A stretch of DNA of 16,323 bases, from NCBI GenBank assembly GCA_003445035.1, contig DLVV01000138.1:1-16323 (forward strand), read 5' to 3'. The position numbers and the translations under genes were made by a program. This stretch comes from Planctomycetaceae bacterium (GTDB lineage Bacteria > Planctomycetota > Planctomycetia > Planctomycetales > Planctomycetaceae). Under the pieces are notes generated by a model. It had not been told where the DNA came from. It saw nothing but the letters and a program-made list of their open reading frames with translations, and did not search any database. Of the stretch, positions 8,231 to 14,799 are shown piece by piece; the first letter of the stretch is position 1, and each line of letters opens with the position of its first letter.

Positions 8231-10006
8231 TCAAGGCGTGTGGGATGACGGTCCCGGGAGGTTCACACGAACCAGCACGATTGTCCGGACACCGTGCACG
8301 GACCATTCCCATTCCGCCGCTCCGTGCAGAAAACGAGATCCGGACGGGTGAGCTCGGGGGTCCATCAACCGCCCCATCCGGGCGTACATCACCATGTAGT
8401 CCGCCTCGTTGGTCCCCACCAGTTGGATGTCGTCACGAAGATGTCCCCAGCTCTTGAGCATCTGCTTGCCATAATGTTCGGGAAAAAACGTCAACCGGGC
8501 CCCTTGTGGCAGGTGCTCCTGCATCTGGTCGAGTGCCTCCCGATTGAACAATTCCCACCAGTAGCTGACCTCGTGAAGGGGCCGTCGTGGTTCCGGCAGC
8601 GAGTGCCCCAGGGGGACGGGCCGAGTGGCTTCGGTGAAGCCGCCGACCAGCGAGTTGTAGTAGGACAGTCCGGCGGGGTGAATGGTGGCGTTGGTCCCGA
8701 TGGCGACGAAAACCAGCACGCCGGCGGCGATCCAGGGGATTTTGGGTCGATGGTCTCCGATCCAACGCAGCCGCAGGCGTTCAAACCCCCCCGCTGCCAG
8801 GAAAGCGGCAAAGTAGAAGGCGGGACGGTAGAGCCGGGTGCCGTCGTGAGCGGGAGTGCCGGGCAGCATCACGACGAGGGGCAATACGGCTGCCGCGATC
8901 AGCCACAGTCCCTCCAGTGCCATTCCGGGACGCGCCGGCGTGGCTCGGCCACGCCCGGCCCGACGGGCCAGCCCGATCGCCAGAAGCGACAGGGACCAGC
9001 CGGTCACTTCAACCAGGACCAGCACAACGACCCACGGTGGTGTCGTGATGCTGCTCAACAACGGCACACTGTGCCAGGGGACCGGAACCGGACGGGCTCC
9101 CGGAACGAGCTCGGCCTGGAAGACATGCCCCAGGTAGTAGACGTCGATCTTCCAGCCGACCGGGTCGTTGAGCAGCAGGTCGATGTAGCCGAGAAATCCT
9201 CCGATGGGGTTGCTCCACCACGGGGGCATGAGGATCAGTGCGGCCAGTGGGGCCACGGTGACCAGGCAGGCGGCGGCTCGCCAGTGCCGCCGTGGCCCGG
9301 TCAAAACACCCCAGGCGACCCAGGCGGGCACGATCAGCCAGAAGGTGGGCTTGGCCATTGCCCCCACACCGGCCAGCAGTCCGAAGACGACCGGCCAACG
9401 CCAGGCGGATCCTGACTGCGGTCGGTCTCCCTGGCGGCTCTTCCAGAGGGCCCAGCAGGCCAGGACCTGAAATGATGCGACCAGCGGGTCGATGCTCATC
9501 AGCAGCGCGTGCGCCCACAGCCGTGGCATGCCAATCAGTGCCGCGACGGCTATGACGGCAGCGGTTGAGGACAATTCGTCGCGAACCCACGAGAAAACGA
9601 CTCCGCAGGTGACCGCCAGCACCACCAGGTTGCCCCAGCGATAGGAGTGGGGCGGGGAGTCGAACAGCCCCAGCGTAAAATGTCCCAGCGAACCGATCAG
9701 GCTGACCAGTGGCAGGTTCTTGCTTTCCTGACGCGCGTAGTACCAGCCCTCGGCCAGGCGGTCCTCGGCGAATGCGGCACCCGGGCCGTGTGCGAAGAGG
9801 TCTCCGAACCACGCGTGGATTCTCTGACTGTTGTCGATGTAGCGTGGCTCGTCGGTTGTCAGGCCCAGGTCGCGGACGGACCAGGCCGATGCCACCAGGC
9901 AGGCCAGGGTCACGCCGAGTGGGGCGAACTGCTGTAGTCGGTTCGGTTGGCGTGGAGTGTCCTGGGACGGGGGGCCAGTTTCGGCCGCGTCGCCGACGGG
10001 AGTCAC
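8231..10006 (-). CDS. Polytopic membrane glycosyltransferase, GT-C fold, ArnT/PMT-like (GT39/GT83 type)
   Basis: 591 residues with many hydrophobic segments (the first at about 28-44). Directly after the first segment comes [14 protein letters not shown] (49-62). The Asp-Glu pair (52-53) matches the catalytic acidic motif in the first extracytoplasmic loop of GT-C enzymes such as ArnT and protein mannosyltransferases, which transfer a sugar from a polyprenyl-phosphate donor to lipid A, protein or another acceptor at the outer face of the membrane. The C-terminal 130 residues, from about 460, are soluble and contain SYYNSLVGG and a Trp-rich stretch. The acceptor cannot be told. It starts with GTG at 10006, which overlaps the TGA of the upstream reductase gene in a GTGA quartet (plus-strand 10003-10006), with GGAG 8 bases upstream, so translation is probably coupled to the reductase. 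The cytochrome gene follows 69 bases later. Confidence 0.85.
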   Translation of the reverse strand: MTPVGDAAETGPPSQDTPRQPNRLQQFAPLGVTLACLVASAWSVRDLGLTTDEPRYIDNSQRIHAWFGDLFAHGPGAAFAEDRLAEGWYYARQESKNLPLVSLIGSLGHFTLGLFDSPPHSYRWGNLVVLAVTCGVVFSWVRDELSSTAAVIAVAALIGMPRLWAHALLMSIDPLVASFQVLACWALWKSRQGDRPQSGSAWRWPVVFGLLAGVGAMAKPTFWLIVPAWVAWGVLTGPRRHWRAAACLVTVAPLAALILMPPWWSNPIGGFLGYIDLLLNDPVGWKIDVYYLGHVFQAELVPGARPVPVPWHSVPLLSSITTPPWVVVLVLVEVTGWSLSLLAIGLARRAGRGRATPARPGMALEGLWLIAAAVLPLVVMLPGTPAHDGTRLYRPAFYFAAFLAAGGFERLRLRWIGDHRPKIPWIAAGVLVFVAIGTNATIHPAGLSYYNSLVGGFTEATRPVPLGHSLPEPRRPLHEVSYWWELFNREALDQMQEHLPQGARLTFFPEHYGKQMLKSWGHLRDDIQLVGTNEADYMVMYARMGRLMDPRAHPSGSRFLHGAAEWEWSVHGVRTIVLVRVNLPGPSSHTP

Positions 10007-10845
10007 GAGGAGGACTCCGGATCGTCCGTCTCCATGGGGGCGGTGGGACCCCGGACCAACTGGTCGTCGAAGTAATTGATTCCCATGCCAGCGTCGATCA
10101 CCAATCCCTGTGCGTTGATTCCCGAGGAGCGGGGAGAGAGCAGGAAGGCCACGGCGGCGGCGACTTCATCGGTCTGCACGGCCTGTTTTCGGAGCGTAGC
10201 CTGTTCGGCATAGAGGTAGCTGTCGACATAACCCGGGATGCCGGCTGATGCGGATGTCTTGAGCAGGCCCGGGCAGACGGCGTTGAAGCGAACCCGGCTG
10301 AAAGACGAGAAGCTCTTGGCCAGAAAGCAGACCGAGGAGTCCAGTGCGGCCTTGACCGGCGCCATGTACCCGTAGTTCTCGGCGGTCATGCGAGTGGTTG
10401 ATATCGATATGGTGACAACACTGCCGTGGTCGGGGTCCAGGAGGTCGCGGAGCGCGTTGGATACGGCTACCAGCGAGAAGCAACTGATGTCGACGGCTTC
10501 GAGGAATGCGGCTCGAGGTGTCTCATGAAATGGCAACCAGCCGGCCGAATAGTCAGCGAAGGCGATCGAGTGGACGACCCCGTGAAGCCTGTCGGAGACC
10601 GAGGCGACCTCCGTGGCCAACCGTTGGATGTCCGCGGGTTGCTGAACATCACAGGTGATCACCACCGCGTCACTGCCGGCCAGTTCGCGGACGGTTTCGG
10701 CACGCTCGGCACTGCGAACCGCGTAGATCACCCGCCCGCCCGCATCGGTCAGCATCTGTGCGACGTGCCATGCGACGCTTCTGCGATTGGCGACCCCCAT
10801 CACCAGGACGTCGCGGCCGGCGAGGTCGAGAAAGTCGGCGGGCAT
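10003..10845 (-). CDS. FabI-type enoyl-ACP reductase homologue (SDR), divergent at one active-site position
   Basis: 280 residues. It aligns well with FabI, the NAD(P)H enoyl-acyl-carrier-protein reductase of type II fatty acid synthesis. It has the FabI-style cofactor loop [10 protein letters not shown] (17-26), the segment CDVQQPADI (65-73), VVHSIAFA (90-97), active-site Tyr158 with Lys165 at the FabI spacing of seven, and [21 protein letters not shown] (185-205). At the position of the second FabI tyrosine (Tyr146 in E. coli, ten residues before the catalytic Tyr) this protein has Ile148. It could be the housekeeping reductase of this lineage or a paralogue with another substrate. ATG 10845 is chosen because homology starts right there ([17 protein letters not shown]). 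The frame stays open upstream to 11079, but that extension is basic, low in similarity and overlaps the divergent gene. No Shine-Dalgarno sequence is seen. It overlaps the glycosyltransferase start by 4 bases. Confidence 0.82.
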   Translation of the reverse strand: MPADFLDLAGRDVLVMGVANRRSVAWHVAQMLTDAGGRVIYAVRSAERAETVRELAGSDAVVITCDVQQPADIQRLATEVASVSDRLHGVVHSIAFADYSAGWLPFHETPRAAFLEAVDISCFSLVAVSNALRDLLDPDHGSVVTISISTTRMTAENYGYMAPVKAALDSSVCFLAKSFSSFSRVRFNAVCPGLLKTSASAGIPGYVDSYLYAEQATLRKQAVQTDEVAAAVAFLLSPRSSGINAQGLVIDAGMGINYFDDQLVRGPTAPMETDDPESSS

Positions 10846-11017
10846 GATGCGCGACACTGTGACACAAACCCCCGAGGAACGCAACGGGCGCCTCGCAACG
10901 GCCGGTGTGGCGTTGACGCATCCGCAGATGGCCCTGAGAATCAGAGATGGAGCCGGTGTCTGATGCGGTCGTGAGTCGAGTCGCTGGCCGAACCAAAATG
11001 CCCGCGGGACCGAAACG

Positions 11018-12055
11018 GTGTTGGGAAGCCAGATACGTAAACAGACCCTGGCGGTCGTCTGCCGCAACCTGGCCACCATGCTCTACTCGGGCGTTCCGGT
11101 GGTTCGGGCCCTGGATGTGGCCGGCAGAAAGGCCGGCGATTCGCTTTGCAGAGAGGTGTTCACCGACATCGCCCAGCAGGTGCGTGCGGGCGAGGAACTC
11201 TCGGACGGGATGGCACGGCACGGCCGGCGGTTTCCTGAATTGGTCATCGACATGGTCCGCCTGTCCGAGCACAGTGGGGCTTTGCCGGAGGTGCTGGAAC
11301 ACCTGGCCGAACACTTCGAGAACATCGTGGCGCTGCGACGGAAGTTTCTCTCTCAGATCACCTGGCCGGTGATCCAGTTCGTTGCTGCCACCGGGGTGGT
11401 GTCGCTGGTCATTTTTGTGCTGGGCATGTTGCCGGGGGGAGAGGCCGTGTCGGAGATCACCTTCGGTCTTCGCGGTGCGGGGGGGGCGATCACGTTCCTG
11501 GCGATTGTCTACGGCACGCTGGCGATGCTGTTTGGCGGTTATCTTGCCGCGTCCTCGGTCGTGACGGCTCGCCAGATCGTCGACCGGATTTCGCTGAGCG
11601 TCCCGGTCGTCGGCAAGTGCCAGAGGGCGTTTGCGATTGCTCGGTTTTCGTGGGCCTTTTACCTGACACAACAGACCGGAATGCCGATCCGTCGGAGCCT
11701 GCAGGCAACGTTTCAGGCGACCGGGAACGGTGCGTTTCACGCGAAATGCGAATCGGTCTGCCGATCGGTCGAGGAGGGAGACTCACTAACCGTCGCCCTG
11801 GCCGAGACGGGATTGTTTCCCCAGGATTTCCTCGAAATGGTCGACGTGGGTGAGACGTCGGGGACGGTTCCCGAACAATTGCACCGGTTGAGTCCGAGGT
11901 TTCGCGAGGAGGCTGAACGGGCCCTGTCGTTGCTCTGCGGCGCCATCGCCTGGGCCGTGTGGAGCATCGTGGCGATGTTCATCGTGTTTTTCGTGTTCCG
12001 ATTCTTCCTGTGGTACGTGGGCCAGATCAACCAGGCACTCGAGGGGCTCCAGTGA
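11018..12055 (+). CDS. Type II secretion system F-family inner membrane protein (GspF/PilC-like)
   Basis: 345 residues with the duplicated T2SF layout. The first cytoplasmic helical domain (about 8-112) contains [18 protein letters not shown] (18-35) and [20 protein letters not shown] (81-100). Two membrane helices follow (about 115-138 and 157-180). The second helical domain (about 200-300) contains the matching [16 protein letters not shown] (215-230) and [12 protein letters not shown] (277-288), and a last membrane helix lies at about 306-332. This family forms the inner-membrane platform of type II secretion and type IV pilus machines and contacts the assembly ATPase. It is somewhat shorter at the N-terminus than typical GspF (about 400 residues). 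No ATPase, secretin or pseudopilin gene is in the window. The start is GTG 11018 with a weak GGGA 8 bases upstream; no ATG lies in this frame before the upstream stop at 10961. Its TGA overlaps the GTG of tgt. Confidence 0.88.
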   Translation: MLGSQIRKQTLAVVCRNLATMLYSGVPVVRALDVAGRKAGDSLCREVFTDIAQQVRAGEELSDGMARHGRRFPELVIDMVRLSEHSGALPEVLEHLAEHFENIVALRRKFLSQITWPVIQFVAATGVVSLVIFVLGMLPGGEAVSEITFGLRGAGGAITFLAIVYGTLAMLFGGYLAASSVVTARQIVDRISLSVPVVGKCQRAFAIARFSWAFYLTQQTGMPIRRSLQATFQATGNGAFHAKCESVCRSVEEGDSLTVALAETGLFPQDFLEMVDVGETSGTVPEQLHRLSPRFREEAERALSLLCGAIAWAVWSIVAMFIVFFVFRFFLWYVGQINQALEGLQ

Positions 12056-13182
12056 CCGGTTCCTCGGACGGATTTGCCTTTGAGATCCAAAAGGCCAGTG
12101 AGTCGAGTTCGGCGCGTTGCGGCGTGTGGCACACGCCGCACGGAACGGTTGAGACTCCCGCGTTCATGCCGGTGGGCACTCGGGGGACGGTGCGTGGGTT
12201 GTGGCCGGAACAACTGGTCGAAACCGGGGCCGAGATGGTCCTGGCCAACACCTACCACCTGGCTCTGCGGCCGGGAGCCGAGGTGGTCGAGGAACTGGGA
12301 GGATTACACCGGTTCATGCAGTGGGATGGACCAATCCTGACCGACAGTGGTGGCTTCCAGGTCTTCAGTCTCGCCGAGATGGCCCGATTGACCGACGACG
12401 GAGTCTCGTTCAAGTCACACATCGATGGCAGTTGGCTCGAGTTGACCCCCGAGCGGGCGGTGTCCATCCAGGAACAGTTGGGGGCCGACTGCATCATGTG
12501 CCTGGACGAGTGTCCGTCTCACGAGGTGCCGATCGAGAAGCTCAGGCAGGCCGTTGATCGAACCACCGACTGGGCTCGCCGCTGCCGGGACGCTCAGAAG
12601 CGGACCGACCAGGCACTGATGGGAATCATCCAGGGAGGGACGGACCCGGCCGAGCGGGAACGGTCGGCCGAGGGTTTGCTGAAACTGGAATTTCCGGGGT
12701 ACGCGATTGGCGGGCTCAGCGTGGGGGAATCACCCGAATCGATGTACAAGACACTGGACGTGACCACGCCGATGTTGCCGACGGATCGACCGCGGTACCT
12801 GATGGGCGTGGGCACTCCCAGGGACCTGTTCGAGGCGGTGGTCCGCGGGATCGACCTGTTTGACTGCGTGATGCCGACTCGCAATGGGCGCAGCGCGTCG
12901 GCGTTTACCGTCGAGGGTGAAGTGAGACTGAAGAATCGGAAGTACCGTACTGACGAGAGGCCCCTGGACCCCGGCTGTGAATGCCGGGTGTGTACGCGAT
13001 TCAGTCGCGGCTACCTTCGCCATCTGTTCTTGTCACGGGAGATGTTGGGGCCGATCCTGGTCTCCTACCATAACCTCGTGTTCTACCAGAACTTCCTGCG
13101 ATCGCTACGGGACGCGATCCGGTCCGATCGGCTCGATGAGTTTCGATCGCTTCACCTTGCTGAGGTTCCGGCATCTCTTTAG
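12052..13182 (+). CDS. tgt: Queuine/preQ1 tRNA-guanine transglycosylase
   Basis: 376 residues, the standard length for bacterial TGT. This enzyme exchanges guanine-34 of tRNAs with a GUN anticodon for preQ1 in queuosine synthesis. The base-binding Asp98 is in [12 protein letters not shown] (96-107), the base-recognition region is MGIIQGG (190-196) with [10 protein letters not shown] (217-226), and the nucleophile Asp271 is in [13 protein letters not shown] (268-280). The zinc ligands are Cys309, Cys311, Cys314 and His340. These and Asp271 match the Zymomonas enzyme (318, 320, 323, 349 and 280) with a constant offset of nine. GTG 12052 is chosen because it gives family length, overlaps the previous TGA in a GTGA quartet and has GAGGGG 5 bases upstream (12041-12046). 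An in-frame ATG at 11959 would add 31 residues with no family match. Position before yajC and secD is the classic bacterial order. Confidence 0.97.
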   Translation: MTGSSDGFAFEIQKASESSSARCGVWHTPHGTVETPAFMPVGTRGTVRGLWPEQLVETGAEMVLANTYHLALRPGAEVVEELGGLHRFMQWDGPILTDSGGFQVFSLAEMARLTDDGVSFKSHIDGSWLELTPERAVSIQEQLGADCIMCLDECPSHEVPIEKLRQAVDRTTDWARRCRDAQKRTDQALMGIIQGGTDPAERERSAEGLLKLEFPGYAIGGLSVGESPESMYKTLDVTTPMLPTDRPRYLMGVGTPRDLFEAVVRGIDLFDCVMPTRNGRSASAFTVEGEVRLKNRKYRTDERPLDPGCECRVCTRFSRGYLRHLFLSREMLGPILVSYHNLVFYQNFLRSLRDAIRSDRLDEFRSLHLAEVPASL

Positions 13183-13341
13183 ACTACGGGTTTGGACCGT
13201 CCTGCGGGGCGGGCAAAGTGCTAAGAAAACGACCGGAGAGGCTGCACGGGCCGGATTCTTGTCGCGGGTTTTGGACCCGGGACATCCGGCTGGCCAGTGG
13301 TGACCGGTCGAGCGACGACGGGGTTCAACGGATGCTGTCAA

Positions 13342-13347
13342 AGGTGA
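13342..13347 (+). promoter_or_regulatory. Ribosome binding site deciding the yajC start
   Basis: AGGTGA with a 5-base spacer to ATG 13353. It is one of the clearest Shine-Dalgarno matches in the window and favours 13353 over the in-frame ATG at 13332, which has no such motif. Confidence 0.6.
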
Positions 13348-13352
13348 AAGGG

Positions 13353-13910
13353 ATGCGGTCGTACGGCGTCGTGGCGACCTGTGTTGCCGCGGTTTTCGTG
13401 TTGGCGTTCGTCCCGGTGGTGCTCGCACAGGACGAGACACCCGCGGAAGGTCCTGCGACGGATGCCAGTGCAGCGGCGGCCGGAGAGTCGCCCGCGTCAA
13501 GCGACGAGGCTGGTGCGGGTGACACGTCAACTGCGGAGACGGATTCCGCCAGTCCGGATCCAGCGGCCAATCCCGATGCCCCGGCAGCAAATCAGGCGGA
13601 ACCACCGTCGATGACGGACATGCTGGTCCCGATCATCGGGATGGGGCTGATTTTCTACTTCATTGTGCTGGCTCCACAGAAGAAGGCCCGCAAGAAACAG
13701 CAGGCGGTGGTGGAGTCACTTCAGAAACACGATCGGGTGGTTTCCATTGGCGGAATCGTCGGTACGATCGTCTCGTTTGACACGTCCAGTGACGAGGTGA
13801 TTCTGGAAGTGGCCCCCGAGACGCATATCAGGATGCTGCGTCGGAGCATCCAGGGGCCTAAGGCCCTGGGTTCTGACGAGGATGGTGCGGGAGACAAGGT
13901 CGGGAAGTAA
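13353..13910 (+). CDS. yajC: Preprotein translocase accessory subunit YajC, with N-terminal extension
   Basis: 185 residues from this start. The C-terminal part is a normal YajC. The membrane helix (about 88-107, MTDMLVPIIGMGLIFYFIVL) runs into APQKKARKKQQAVVESLQKHDRVVSIGGIVGTI (107-139), and the beta-rich cytoplasmic domain follows to about 165. YajC associates with SecD and SecF at the inner membrane in protein export. In front of this core lies an unusual extension: a signal-peptide-like segment (1-25, cleavage after VLA) and about 60 residues very rich in Ala, Ser, Asp, Glu and Pro (27-87). Canonical YajC is about 110 residues without these. The first ATG in this frame after tgt is 13218 and a second is 13332; 13353 is preferred for its Shine-Dalgarno match. 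It lies 170 bases after tgt and 45 before the next gene. Confidence 0.9.
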   Translation: MRSYGVVATCVAAVFVLAFVPVVLAQDETPAEGPATDASAAAAGESPASSDEAGAGDTSTAETDSASPDPAANPDAPAANQAEPPSMTDMLVPIIGMGLIFYFIVLAPQKKARKKQQAVVESLQKHDRVVSIGGIVGTIVSFDTSSDEVILEVAPETHIRMLRRSIQGPKALGSDEDGAGDKVGK

Positions 13911-13955
13911 ACTCGGTATCGGTCGGGCCGCGACAGACAAGGACAGATAGACGCG

Positions 13956-14744
13956 ATGGATCAACTTGGAATTCCCCTGATTCTGGCCAAGATCCCCGTT
14001 TGGGGCGCCGGTGTGTGTTTCGTTCTGACCGTGGTTGGCGGCTACGTTGCGTCGCGGTGGTGCGAAAAGCAGGAGGCATTTGCCGAAAGTCATGTGACGA
14101 TGGGCGTGCTGGCGTTTGCGGGCCTGGTCGCACTGGGTTCTATGGTCCCCGGCCTGTTCTTCGACCTGGATACCGGCGGCCGGTTTTTGCTGGGGCTGGG
14201 TCTGGGGGTGTTTGGCCTGGGGGGATGGCTGGGGTCCCGCGACATGCTCAAGGGGCAACTGGTGGCGGCGATGTGCCTGCTTTACGTGGCCGTTTCGGTG
14301 GCGGTATTCGTCTGGCAGCCGCAGTGGTACTTCGGCAGTGGTACCGGGACGAGGGCTGTCCTGCTGATTGCTGCGACGTTCGTCGTTCCGTTGAGCCTCG
14401 GACACTTGTTGGCGATGGCAATGAAGATGGAAGACTTCTCGTGGCGGATCGGCGTCGTGCTGACGACGGTCACGCTAGCCTTGTGGCCGATGGCCAAGGG
14501 CGTGGTTGTGCAGGCCGCCGACAAGTGGATCCACGATGCGGCGGTCCAAAAATGGCAGGCGGGCAATGACAGTTACAAGGTCACAGACGGGGTCGTGAAG
14601 ACCCTGGGGGAAAAACTGCCCAGGCTGACCGTCCATTATTCCGAAGGCGGCAAGATGCCTGATGCCAAGCCGGGGGCGTCGGCGGTGATGCGGTCTGGCG
14701 GCGATGCGGCGAACAAAAAGTCGGATGAACCGGATGAAAAGTGA
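13956..14744 (+). CDS. Unrecognised six-helix membrane protein between yajC and secD
   Basis: I do not recognise this 262-residue protein. It has about six hydrophobic segments (near 13-33, 49-69, 74-94, 101-120, 132-154 and 162-183). The third is Gly/Leu-rich (FLLGLGLGVFGLGGWLG, 77-93). A hydrophilic tail of about 80 residues follows, containing a possible amphipathic helix (186-202), KTLGEKLPRLTVHY and a charged end rich in Lys, Asp and Glu. There is no signal peptide, lipobox, haem motif or ATPase motif. It sits 45 bases after yajC and 55 before secD on the same strand, so it is very likely co-transcribed with the Sec accessory genes and could be part of that complex or merely a membrane passenger. 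No convincing Shine-Dalgarno sequence: AAGGA at 13939-13943 is 12 bases away. ATG 13956 is the first in frame after yajC. Confidence 0.75.
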   Translation: MDQLGIPLILAKIPVWGAGVCFVLTVVGGYVASRWCEKQEAFAESHVTMGVLAFAGLVALGSMVPGLFFDLDTGGRFLLGLGLGVFGLGGWLGSRDMLKGQLVAAMCLLYVAVSVAVFVWQPQWYFGSGTGTRAVLLIAATFVVPLSLGHLLAMAMKMEDFSWRIGVVLTTVTLALWPMAKGVVVQAADKWIHDAAVQKWQAGNDSYKVTDGVVKTLGEKLPRLTVHYSEGGKMPDAKPGASAVMRSGGDAANKKSDEPDEK

Positions 14745-14786
14745 TCGGAACCGATCTGTGAGCGGATTCACGATGAACAGGCGGGT

Positions 14787-14792
14787 AGGGAG
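14787..14792 (+). promoter_or_regulatory. Ribosome binding site deciding the secD start
   Basis: AGGGAG with a 7-base spacer to ATG 14800. It favours that start over the in-frame ATGs at 14734 and 14773, neither of which has a comparable motif. Confidence 0.55.
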
Positions 14793-14799
14793 CGGCACG

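Noticed and set aside
8294..9415. A 373-codon open frame on the plus strand opposite the membrane glycosyltransferase
   Set aside because: It is rich in Gly, Gln, His and Pro with no domain, and the minus strand has clear membrane helices and a catalytic DE motif.
10846..11079. A 78-residue N-terminal extension of the FabI-type gene
   Set aside because: It lacks similarity to FabI, would overlap the start of the divergent GspF-like gene, and ATG 10845 falls exactly where the family begins.
10670..11740. A long open frame on the minus strand opposite the GspF-like gene
   Set aside because: Its composition (rich in Arg, His and Gln) and lack of any motif mark it as an antisense shadow of high-GC coding DNA; the plus strand carries a clear T2SF protein.
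11959..12051. A 31-residue N-terminal extension of tgt
   Set aside because: It lies wholly within the GspF-like gene in another frame; GTG 12052 gives family length and has a GAGGGG motif.
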